From the NCBI GenBank assembly GCA_025210575.1, contig JAOARK010000158.1:1-15100 (forward strand): DNA of 15,100 bases, written 5' to 3'. The notes beneath the pieces were generated by a model. That model saw only the letters and a program-made list of their open reading frames with translations, was not told where the DNA came from and did not search any database. Positions within the stretch are counted from its first letter, which is position 1. Every line of letters starts with the position of its first letter. The position numbers and the translations under genes are program-made. The DNA comes from Schleiferiaceae bacterium (lineage in GTDB: Bacteria > Bacteroidota > Bacteroidia > Flavobacteriales > Schleiferiaceae). This document shows, piece after piece, positions 5,507-13,169 of the stretch.

Positions 5507-8422
5507 TTATTCTCCGAAACCATCATCTTCAATCAATGGGAAGGTAAGCACCACTTTTGTTCCACAAGCCTCCCCGTTATTAAACAAATCTTCGATTTTA
5601 TATGAAAACCTTCGCTCCATAGATTTACTCAACAAGGTCATCCGCTCTTGCGGGATATTAGAAGAAAGGCCTTGCCTTTTTGTCTTCTCCGCTTTTTTGG
5701 CCTTCGCCTTTTCTCGCCCTACTCCATTATCCTCTATTTCACAGACCAATTCTGTCTCGGTAATTCTAAAATGAACTTTCAAATCACCATGCTCCTCTTT
5801 ATGTCTTAACCCATGGAGAATGGCATTTTCTAAATTTGGTTGAATCACCATAGGTGGTAGCATAACCACATATTCATCTACGTCTTCATCGAGCTCAATT
5901 GAATAGTCAAACGAATTATTGAATCGAACCTGTTCTAATGCTAAATAATTCTTTATTAAGTTGATCTCACTTTGCAACGGAACCAGCATTTGACGAGAGG
6001 ACTCTAATGTTAAACGCATCAATTTGGCAAAATTGTTTAAATAAGTTACGGCCAGCTTGGGTTCGTTCTTAAAAATGAAACCACTTATTGAATCTAAAGC
6101 ATTAAAAATGAAATGCGGATTCATTTGCAACCTGAGCGCTTTGCGTTCACTCTCTGCCAACGCAGAACGCAACTGCATTTTTTCGTTCAATTGATTAATC
6201 CTTGAGCGCACAGCCCAGCCAATAAGTCCACCAAAGAATATGGCTAATGCTGCCCAAAACCAGATGGTTTTGTAAAACGGAGGGATAATATTTATAGGGT
6301 ATCCTATCTGTTTCGATTTTGAAAAATTAGAGTGGGCTGAAACCTCCAGTAAAAACTCATAAGAACCATGAGAAATATCGGTATAGATGGCTTCAAAACG
6401 CTCATTGGCCAAAGTCCAGTTTTCATCTTGGTTCTTTAGCTTATAGCGATAAAACAATTTTTTTGGATTTACTGATGCTATTGCACCAAAATGAAAAGTC
6501 AGATAATTTTGGTCATATGCCAATTCTAATTTATTGGGAATATCTTCCCATCCCTCAGTCCTTTCATTTGCCCATAAAGTAGGCTCAAAGAATAAATCTA
6601 CACTTTGAATAATAGGAGAAAACTGAGTCAAATTGTTCCGCTCTTCTAATTCATTAACAGCAACTGCTCCATCTTTTGTACCGGCCCACACCCTTTGTTT
6701 AACCTGATCCCAATAAATCGAGTTTGGATAGCTACTTGAGCCCAAGAAACCAATGGCTTTATCGTAGAACTTTACAGGCTCCCACCTTCCATTGGTTTTT
6801 GATAATCGTTGCATTCCATTTTCGTATAGCACCCATGTTGTTGTTGCATCTATATTGAGTAGTCCTTCTATCTTGTTGCTTAACAATCCATCCGTTTCAT
6901 CAATAAAATCTAGGCTTTGGCCATCCCAATACAGAATTCCACTTTCTAAGGTTCCTAGCCAGATCTTTTCTTCTAATTCTATTTCAATACTCGAAATTCT
7001 AAACGCACTAAGATCTACTCCGCCTAACGTATCAATGAATTCAACTTTGTTACCATCATGAAATCCTAATCTACCCAGTAATGTTTTAAACCAGATTTTA
7101 CCTTGGTTATCAACTTTTACCACGTCAGCTCCAAAGGCACTTTCATCTAATAGAGCTTCTACAGACATATCATTTTGAAGGTAAATTGAGGATTCTGTTG
7201 CAATTACTAATTGCCCCTCCTTAGTTTGCTCAACATCAAATACAAAGTTGTCTGCTAGACCCATTTGCTCACCAACCTCCTTAAATCTAAATCCATCGTA
7301 GGTATAAAGCCCACTTTCAGTTGCGAACCAAAGGTTACCAAACTGATCTTCAATAATTTTAAAAATGACACCGATAGAACCATCACTTATGGAATGATAT
7401 CCCCTTTCATCAAGCATTTCAACACCTGAATTTGTACCAAACCAGATTCTGTCTTGCTGCACTAAAATTGCTCGAACACGTTCATCCTGCAACCCCGTAA
7501 AAGATGAATAATTCTGAATATTCGGGTTTACCCATTTCGACAGCCCACCATATCCACCAACCCAAAGGTTTCCAAAATCATCCTGAAACAAACATTTAGT
7601 TTGATCGACATTCAACCCTTCAATTTGAGCTATTCTTCTAAATGTACCATCTTGGTTTACAAGACCAATTCCATCTCCATAAGTAAAGACCAATTTGTCA
7701 TTCCACTCAATGGCATCTTTAATTCCACCAGAAATAGAAAATGTATCTACAAGATAAGGGAGACCAGCATCTTCAATCCATAATTCTCCACCCTGCTGAC
7801 CCGAGTTTAATTGAAATTGCTCATTTTCAAAGTAATAATTCAATGCATGCTTATATGCTTGCTTTCCTGTTCCAATTTGTATTAAACCACTATCGCAGGT
7901 TACATAAAGTTCATCATTCAATTCGGCAAAATGATAAACACGCTGATTTTGAAAACGCTGCTCATCCCCGTAGGTTCTTAACTTTCCTTTAAAGTAATAA
8001 GCAACCTCATGCCTATATGCCACAAAAAGTGTATCTCGCCTAAAGCAAAGATCTACAACACGCTGTTTGAATGATTCATTAATAGAGTCTGGATAAGTAA
8101 ACTCTAAACCGTTATAAAAACCTATCCCCTTTTCCGTACCCAGACAGAGCACACTATCTCCCATCCAGTCGAACTCTGAAACAAAATCACTTGGTAACCC
8201 TTCATTGGTTGTGTAATGCTTAAAGTGCATCCCGTCAAAGCGCGATATCCCTCCTCCTTCAGTTGCTAACCATAGATATCCTAATTTATCTTGAGTAATT
8301 GCGTTTATATCGCTTACGGAAAGGCCGTTAGACGAAGTCCAGGTGTCAAATAAATAAGATTGCGCACAAATTGTGTAGCCCGTAACGAGAAATAAAAAGG
8401 TCAATAGCCTGCGCATAGGCAC
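5507..8422 (-). CDS. Periplasmic-propeller sensor histidine kinase (reg_prop, Y_Y_Y, LytS type)
   Basis: The 971-residue protein starts with a signal peptide (MPMRRLLTFLFL...CAQ, likely cut after residue 21). Residues about 25-600 contain at least seven repeats of the reg_prop type (D..G.LW.AT..GGI..FDG), forming one or two beta-propellers in the periplasm. A Y_Y_Y domain follows (YRYKLKNQDENW, SHGSYEFLLEVSA). One transmembrane helix lies at about 719-739, then a cytoplasmic LytS/YehU-type kinase: phospho-acceptor H770 in MNPHFIFNALDSI, N866 in ENAILHG, and the G1 box EDNGVG (898-902). A Lys/Ala-rich linker follows G1. The ligand is unknown; in Bacteroidota related propeller sensors often respond to sugars, but here the outputs differ (LytTR, not a fused AraC domain). 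The divergent neighbour suggests a link to the barrel genes. M1 or M3 could start it. Confidence 0.93.
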   Translation of the reverse strand: MPMRRLLTFLFLVTGYTICAQSYLFDTWTSSNGLSVSDINAITQDKLGYLWLATEGGGISRFDGMHFKHYTTNEGLPSDFVSEFDWMGDSVLCLGTEKGIGFYNGLEFTYPDSINESFKQRVVDLCFRRDTLFVAYRHEVAYYFKGKLRTYGDEQRFQNQRVYHFAELNDELYVTCDSGLIQIGTGKQAYKHALNYYFENEQFQLNSGQQGGELWIEDAGLPYLVDTFSISGGIKDAIEWNDKLVFTYGDGIGLVNQDGTFRRIAQIEGLNVDQTKCLFQDDFGNLWVGGYGGLSKWVNPNIQNYSSFTGLQDERVRAILVQQDRIWFGTNSGVEMLDERGYHSISDGSIGVIFKIIEDQFGNLWFATESGLYTYDGFRFKEVGEQMGLADNFVFDVEQTKEGQLVIATESSIYLQNDMSVEALLDESAFGADVVKVDNQGKIWFKTLLGRLGFHDGNKVEFIDTLGGVDLSAFRISSIEIELEEKIWLGTLESGILYWDGQSLDFIDETDGLLSNKIEGLLNIDATTTWVLYENGMQRLSKTNGRWEPVKFYDKAIGFLGSSSYPNSIYWDQVKQRVWAGTKDGAVAVNELEERNNLTQFSPIIQSVDLFFEPTLWANERTEGWEDIPNKLELAYDQNYLTFHFGAIASVNPKKLFYRYKLKNQDENWTLANERFEAIYTDISHGSYEFLLEVSAHSNFSKSKQIGYPINIIPPFYKTIWFWAALAIFFGGLIGWAVRSRINQLNEKMQLRSALAESERKALRLQMNPHFIFNALDSISGFIFKNEPKLAVTYLNNFAKLMRLTLESSRQMLVPLQSEINLIKNYLALEQVRFNNSFDYSIELDEDVDEYVVMLPPMVIQPNLENAILHGLRHKEEHGDLKVHFRITETELVCEIEDNGVGREKAKAKKAEKTKRQGLSSNIPQERMTLLSKSMERRFSYKIEDLFNNGEACGTKVVLTFPLIEDDGFGE

Positions 8423-8430
8423 GAAAATAA

Positions 8431-8438
8431 TAGATTTG
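8431..8438 (+). promoter_or_regulatory. Possible -7 box for the outer-membrane barrel gene
   Basis: TAGATTTG matches TAnnTTTG exactly and lies 37 bases before the ATG at 8476, in the 53-base gap between divergent genes. No TTG is found at the usual -33 distance, so support is partial. The kinase promoter would have to sit in the same short gap. Confidence 0.4.
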
Positions 8439-8475
8439 AATGGTCTAAAGCCTTCAAAAATCTTATCTTTTTAGC

Positions 8476-9285
8476 ATGTTAAAGAATGTACTCACACTAG
8501 CCATTTGCATCTTGACCGCATTTCATATATCAGCACAAGACTATTCTTTATTGGCTGGAGCTCGTTCAGAGGGCTTTGCACATGCAACTGTGGCTGTAGA
8601 AGACGTTTTTTCTACTTTCCACAATCCATCACTTCTTGCTTGGAATGATCAGAATTATGTAGGACTAAGTGGTAGAAATCACTTTTTGGTATCTACTATG
8701 AATTCTGGATATGGTGTGGGTGCTTTCCGTGCTGGAAACGGAAATGCAGGATTTAATTTTAAATACGAAGGAAGCAGCACTTACTATAATCTTCGAGCTG
8801 GTGGATATTATGCCATGCACTTCGGAGAAATACTCGCAGCTTCAGTAGGACTAAATCTTTATCAGCATAGAATACAAGGTTATGATGCAAGTTTCGCCTT
8901 TACGGCTGACGTTGGTTTAACCGGAAATTTTGACAAGCTAAAACTTGGCTTTTATTGGGGCAATGTAAATCAGGGAGAATACACTGGAACTTTCACTGAA
9001 AACATACCAAACTATTTAAGGTTCGGAGGTGCGTATTATATTCTTGAAAACTTTATTATTTCGTTAGAAGGTCTTCAAGAGCTTGGTGAAGAATTTGGCG
9101 CAAGAGGTGGAATAGAATATACCATTGAGGAAATTCTTGCCATCCGCTTTGGCTATAGTAGCCTCCCAAGACAAACTTCAATGGGAGTTTCACTTTATAT
9201 AAATGAATTTTCAATTGATATGGCCGGAAGTTGGCACCCAATGCTTGGCTTCAGTCCGCATATTGGTGCAACCTATCGATGGTGA
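8476..9285 (+). CDS. Outer-membrane beta-barrel protein, PorV/UPF0164-like
   Basis: The 269-residue product has a signal peptide (MLKNVLTLAICILTAFHISAQ, probable cut after residue 21) followed by alternating short beta strands rich in Gly and aromatics. The first mature segment, with ARSEGFAHATVAVEDV and HNPSLLAW, resembles the start of PorV/UPF0164-type Bacteroidota barrels, and the chain ends in a strand closing with YRW as barrels often do. At 269 residues it is shorter than PorV itself (about 400), and the SSARVAALGG-like opening of PorQ is absent, so I do not call it a T9SS core component. It is divergent from the sensor kinase by 53 bases and overlaps the next gene by 7 bases. The exact role (structural, scaffold or transport) is unknown. 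Confidence 0.75.
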   Translation: MLKNVLTLAICILTAFHISAQDYSLLAGARSEGFAHATVAVEDVFSTFHNPSLLAWNDQNYVGLSGRNHFLVSTMNSGYGVGAFRAGNGNAGFNFKYEGSSTYYNLRAGGYYAMHFGEILAASVGLNLYQHRIQGYDASFAFTADVGLTGNFDKLKLGFYWGNVNQGEYTGTFTENIPNYLRFGGAYYILENFIISLEGLQELGEEFGARGGIEYTIEEILAIRFGYSSLPRQTSMGVSLYINEFSIDMAGSWHPMLGFSPHIGATYRW

Positions 9286-11264
9286 AGCAATTCTCCATAG
9301 CGCTCTTCGCTCTATTAACTTTTTCAGGATACACCCAAAACCAAACCAAAGCCCAAGAAGTTCTAGACCAATTAAAACAAGACCCTCGTTTTGAAGATGG
9401 CGGTGCAGACTGGGTACAATTTTCGGAACTGCTTTTAAACTACGCTAAAGAACCTATCTCCTTAAATAAAGCCACGCTTGAAGAACTAGAAGCCTTTCCA
9501 CTTTTAACCAAATTCCAAGCCTATCACATTGTAAATCATAGAAGAAAAACTGGAGCGATTGTTAGTTATTATGAGCTCTTACAACTCAAGAATTTTGATC
9601 AACAACTGATTGAATACCTTAAACCCTTTACCAATTTAAACCTCAACGAGAACAAGATTAATTTTAATAACCTATTGAATGGAAGACATCAAGCGGCCAT
9701 TAGATACCAAAGATTAATTCAAGAAAAAAAAGGACAAGGCAATAATGAATTTGCTGGAGATGCCAATGCACTCTATGCCAGGTATCGTTTTAGTTACCAC
9801 AACAAAATATTTGCTGGATTCACACTTCAAAAGGATGCAGGTGAACCGTATTTAATTTCAGGGAAACCCTACCCTGACTATAGTTCTTACCATCTAGAGA
9901 TTAGAAATTCCGGATTCGTAAAGAAGGTTATAGTTGGAGATTTTCTTACCAACTATGGTCAAGGCTTAGCACTTTGGACTACTCGAACATTTGGAAAAAC
10001 TGCAGAGGTAAATTCCACTCAACGCTTTGGGCAAGGGCTGCGCTATTATTCTGGAGCGGATGAAAACAGGTTCTTCAGAGGAGGAGCAATCAGTTTGGGG
10101 CTCGATCGATTTTCATTAGATGTATTTGCAAGCTCCAATCGAGTTGATGCCACCATTCGTGAAGGATTTGCAAGCTCATTGACCGAAAGCGGTCTTCATA
10201 GATCGTCAAATGAACTTCAAAAAAGAAAGATTCAACAGATCAGATCTCTCGGAGGACATTTAGGATGGCAATCCAATAGTCTTGAATTAGGAATTACTGG
10301 TTATCATTATTCGTTTAGTATTCCAATAGCTCAAAATTCCAGCCCCTATGCGGTTCATCGCTTTCATGGAAAAGACAACACGGTTATTTCGTTCGATTTT
10401 CAATGGATGCTGAATACTACAATTTTATACGGAGAATTTGCCAGAAGCAACAGCAATGGAATGGCGGCCATAGCTGGTTTCAAAACCCAACCCGCTGATG
10501 CTTTAACCATTAATGGTCTCTATCGAAATCTTGCCAAAGATTATCACACAATGTACAGCGCCCCCTTTTCAGAGACAGGAAATGCAGGTGAAGAAGGGTT
10601 CTATTTGGGATTAAGCTATATTTTAAACCCATACTGGAGCATTAAAGGCTACTTAGATCGCTATAAATTTAACTGGCTTCGATTTCAAACTGCAGCCCCA
10701 AGCCATGGTGAAGACTATCTTTTGCAGCTCGATTTAAAAAAGTCGAAAACTTATGTATATCTGCGATACAGATATAGAAATGGAAAGGTAAATGAATCAC
10801 AAGAAAACTTATTGGGTCTTTTAAATGCTCATCAACACTTATGGCGTTTACATGGCAATTATCAAGTTCACCGAAATACTTTTTTAAGTACGAGAATAGA
10901 AATCCGAACGCATCATCAATCTGAAAACAAATTGAGCTATTTATTCTATCAGGAATTGAAGTCCACCATTAAAAACACAAAACTCAAAGCCTACTTTAGA
11001 GTGAGTTTCTTCAAAAGCGAAGATTTCAGAACATCCCTATATGCTAGAGAGGATGACCTTCCATACACTTATAATCTTGCACAATTTCATCGAGAAGGGA
11101 TCAAGTATTACATCATGCTTCGTTATGATCTAAATCCACTTAGTTTCTATTTACGTTGGGCTCATATAGATTACACGGATGTAGAGACAATTGGAAGCGG
11201 AAATGACCTAATTCTTGGAAATGAGCGTTCTGAAATAAAAGCAATGATCGCCTTAAAACTTTAG
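9279..11264 (+). CDS. ComEA-like helix-hairpin-helix protein with a beta-rich outer-membrane-type C-terminal region
   Basis: The true start is ATG 9279, which overlaps the preceding stop (ATGGTGA); the longer frame from 9231 has no ATG and its extra residues look like coding noise. The 661-residue product has a signal peptide (residues 1 to about 20, ending in GYTQ). A ComEA-like double helix-hairpin-helix lies at about 59-117 (ISLNKATLEELEAFP...LQLKNF), a DNA-binding motif in competence proteins. The rest (about 140-661) is rich in aromatic and Gly residues with alternating strands, like a large outer-membrane barrel. It may be anchored in the outer membrane with the HhH in the periplasm. 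The upstream barrel is its natural partner through overlapping translation. DNA uptake is a possible role, but HhH folds also bind other partners, so function stays open. Confidence 0.8.
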   Translation: MVKQFSIALFALLTFSGYTQNQTKAQEVLDQLKQDPRFEDGGADWVQFSELLLNYAKEPISLNKATLEELEAFPLLTKFQAYHIVNHRRKTGAIVSYYELLQLKNFDQQLIEYLKPFTNLNLNENKINFNNLLNGRHQAAIRYQRLIQEKKGQGNNEFAGDANALYARYRFSYHNKIFAGFTLQKDAGEPYLISGKPYPDYSSYHLEIRNSGFVKKVIVGDFLTNYGQGLALWTTRTFGKTAEVNSTQRFGQGLRYYSGADENRFFRGGAISLGLDRFSLDVFASSNRVDATIREGFASSLTESGLHRSSNELQKRKIQQIRSLGGHLGWQSNSLELGITGYHYSFSIPIAQNSSPYAVHRFHGKDNTVISFDFQWMLNTTILYGEFARSNSNGMAAIAGFKTQPADALTINGLYRNLAKDYHTMYSAPFSETGNAGEEGFYLGLSYILNPYWSIKGYLDRYKFNWLRFQTAAPSHGEDYLLQLDLKKSKTYVYLRYRYRNGKVNESQENLLGLLNAHQHLWRLHGNYQVHRNTFLSTRIEIRTHHQSENKLSYLFYQELKSTIKNTKLKAYFRVSFFKSEDFRTSLYAREDDLPYTYNLAQFHREGIKYYIMLRYDLNPLSFYLRWAHIDYTDVETIGSGNDLILGNERSEIKAMIALKL

Positions 11265-11325
11265 ACTTTTCTTTTTGGCGCGCTATTTGTTTCTATAGTT
11301 CGTTATACATCTAAAGAACAATCAT

Positions 11326-12345
11326 ATGAAAAAGTTTAAAGGTTTAGCTGCACTAGGATTAATCTTGCTTTTTGCAGCTTGTAAGAAAACTGTGGTCAAC
11401 CCACCTCCACCAGACTTAAGCGAATATTTTGAACTTCATGTTGATTATCACAATGTAGATGGTCAATCTCCTAAATTAGCTTTTGATGAGAATGCAAGTT
11501 CACCCGAAGTAAAGATAGACTTCAAGTCTCTATTTACCGGTAATGCGCTACCTCCAAACCTGATTAACATAAACATAAATAGCGTTCGCATTATTGATGA
11601 CAATAACACCAACTATGAGATCAAAGAAATTCTAGCTTACGAATGGAGAGAAGACATCAACGATTGGAAAAATGATGTTGAGTTCATTATGAAATATGAA
11701 CAGACTGAAAATCTAAATGTCATGATGGTGTTGGATGCAAGTGCCTCTTTGGGCGATGATTTCAGCAAAGTAAAAAGCTATGCTAAAGATTTTGCTCAAC
11801 GCGTTTACAATGAAACTCCCAATGCACAGATTGGAGTAATACAATTTTCTGATGTTATTGGAAAACTTCCTTTAACAAGTAATGCCAATGATGTGTACAG
11901 TTATATAGACAACATGCAGCAAGGTAACTTTACAACTTTATACGAGGCCATGAACATGGGTATAACAGATCTAGAGAATAGTCTATCTGAAAGCAAAACG
12001 ATCTTGACTTTTACAGACGGTACAGATAACAATTCAGGTCCCGTTTATACACCAACATATTTAAAAAATAAATTGACAAATGAAAGTGTTCAACCACAGA
12101 TTAACAGTTTTACCATCGGCCTAGAGGGAAATGGCGGAGTAGATAAAATTGTTCTTCAAGAGCTAGCTGCAAATGGTGGAGCTGCTGAATTTCCAAAGAA
12201 CATAAATCAACTTGAATCTGTGTTCAACAAGTTTTCATCTACTATTTCTAATGTTTACAATTTGACCTATCTAAGAAACCAACAAGTGGTAAACCCTAAC
12301 GAACCACTTCAACTAAAATTTGTGATTAAAGCCGTACCGAAATAA
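11326..12345 (+). CDS. VWA-domain lipoprotein
   Basis: A 339-residue lipoprotein: the signal MKKFKGLAALGLILLFAAC has its acceptor Cys at 19, followed by a Pro-rich PPPP linker (26-29). A short beta domain (about 35-125) precedes a von Willebrand factor A domain (about 130-330) with an intact MIDAS: DASAS at 137-141, Thr near 203-204 in NFTTLYEAM, and TFTDGTDNN with D231. Metal-dependent binding of a protein partner is therefore likely. KK after the Cys leaves its final membrane face unclear by eye; in Bacteroidota many such lipoproteins face outward. It lies 61 bases past the HhH gene on the same strand and ends before a convergent hairpin. It may be part of the same surface cassette, but the gap could hold its own promoter. 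Ligand unknown. Confidence 0.88.
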   Translation: MKKFKGLAALGLILLFAACKKTVVNPPPPDLSEYFELHVDYHNVDGQSPKLAFDENASSPEVKIDFKSLFTGNALPPNLINININSVRIIDDNNTNYEIKEILAYEWREDINDWKNDVEFIMKYEQTENLNVMMVLDASASLGDDFSKVKSYAKDFAQRVYNETPNAQIGVIQFSDVIGKLPLTSNANDVYSYIDNMQQGNFTTLYEAMNMGITDLENSLSESKTILTFTDGTDNNSGPVYTPTYLKNKLTNESVQPQINSFTIGLEGNGGVDKIVLQELAANGGAAEFPKNINQLESVFNKFSSTISNVYNLTYLRNQQVVNPNEPLQLKFVIKAVPK

Positions 12346-12363
12346 TTTTTGGTCTGACATGAT

Positions 12364-12400
12364 AGAAGCCGTTGAGAATTTATTCTTGGCGGCTTCTTTG
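12364..12400. terminator. Stem-loop terminator after the VWA lipoprotein gene
   Basis: AGAAGCCG (12364-12371) pairs with CGGCTTCT (12390-12397), with a second inner stem AGAA/TTCT and a small internal loop, followed by TTTGTTT. It suits the VWA gene. Its right arm overlaps the last codons of the convergent minus gene (stop complement at 12380-12382), so the hairpin is partly inside coding sequence. In the other direction there is no good U tract. Confidence 0.65.
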
Positions 12401-12754
12401 TTTCAGCTCAATGTTCTCACAAACTAGTTTGATTTTCATTACAGGTTCACTAAACCCCAAAAGCAATATCAATTCACATTCAAACCCATTTTTATAGTCG
12501 TATTGAAAACTCGTCAATTCTAAATCTGAATGTTGAGTAAAATCAAGATCTGAGGATTTTAACTTCTTGACTTTTCTAAAGTCAATAGTGATGTGATCAT
12601 ATTCATCGGAAATTTCATTGTAGGGGCCAATTTCTAAAGAGAATCGAGTCTCTTCATCCGTGAAAAGACTAAAACCATAAACATGCAAGTCATGAAACTC
12701 AATTTCATTTAAAGCCTCAATAATGCCTTGTAAATGTTTTGGATGATCATTCAT
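12380..12754 (-). CDS. Small acidic protein of unknown function
   Basis: A 124-residue soluble product with no signal peptide or membrane helix; the first two thirds are rich in Asp and Glu. Alternating hydrophobic strands (HVYGFSLF, FSLEIGP, HITIDFRKV, LELTSFQYDY, CELILLLGF, KIKLVCENIEL) suggest a compact beta fold of the EFHD-type small domains, but no family is named with confidence. Its start ATG 12754 overlaps the stop of the upstream lipoprotein by 8 bases (ATGAATGA), so translation is probably coupled and it may work with that protein or be its cytosolic partner. Its 3' end carries a convergent terminator arm. It could be a small immunity-like or binding protein, which is conjecture only. 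Confidence 0.72.
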   Translation of the reverse strand: MNDHPKHLQGIIEALNEIEFHDLHVYGFSLFTDEETRFSLEIGPYNEISDEYDHITIDFRKVKKLKSSDLDFTQHSDLELTSFQYDYKNGFECELILLLGFSEPVMKIKLVCENIELKQRSRQE

Positions 12755-13169
12755 TAATTGATGAATCTTCTTGATAAAGGTGATAATTACTATGAACTAC
12801 TTCATATGCCGTGTAACGAAAAACTTTGGCTTCCTCCGGTTCTTGATAAGAATGATATCCTGATGGAAAACCCTTCTCTCTATAAAAACTTCCAATAAAC
12901 TGAATCACATCACCGCTGTAACCTAAACTATCTGGCAATTCAACCGTTTCAGTTGCGGGCTCAATGAAAATACAATGTTTGGCTAAGGCATCATTTTCAT
13001 TTCCTGAATAGACTTCAAGAACCTCATGCGTTGCCCAATTAGCGCAATCGCAAGCCCAAGCGATATACTTTAATTCTAAAGATTGTACATTTTCTTCTAA
13101 ACCTCCTTTATCATTCGTACACGATAGTGATACCGCAAAACAAATAATGAGATTTAGAACATTTTTCAT
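12747..13169 (-). CDS. Short lipoprotein of unknown function with a CDC motif
   Basis: A 140-residue product whose signal MKNVLNLIICFAVSLSC has the lipobox LSLS-type ending at Cys 17, so it should be lipid-anchored. The mature part has a WACDCANW motif (38-45) with two nearby Cys, a third Cys near 66 in HCIFIEP, and an aromatic, Tyr-rich C-terminus. The Cys trio might bind a metal or form a disulfide in the periplasm; this is inference. It overlaps the aroA stop by 4 bases (ATGA) and the next gene by 8, so it is translated together with the shikimate genes although it has no evident link to them. Family not identified with certainty; I recall CDC-motif lipoproteins in Bacteroidota but checked nothing. 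Confidence 0.75.
   Translation of the reverse strand: MKNVLNLIICFAVSLSCTNDKGGLEENVQSLELKYIAWACDCANWATHEVLEVYSGNENDALAKHCIFIEPATETVELPDSLGYSGDVIQFIGSFYREKGFPSGYHSYQEPEEAKVFRYTAYEVVHSNYHLYQEDSSINE

Noticed and set aside
6792..7061. Plus-strand open frames inside the kinase gene
   Set aside because: They lie fully within a well-supported minus-strand gene, lack known motifs or signals, and are ordinary shadows.
9231..9278. Longer upstream start of the HhH protein
   Set aside because: The extra 16 residues are encoded inside the barrel gene and begin with a non-ATG codon; ATG 9279 gives a clean signal peptide and a typical ATGGTGA overlap.
8476..9285. PorV or PorQ of the type IX system
   Set aside because: The length and motifs do not match either: too short for PorV, no SSARVAALGG-like start as in PorQ.
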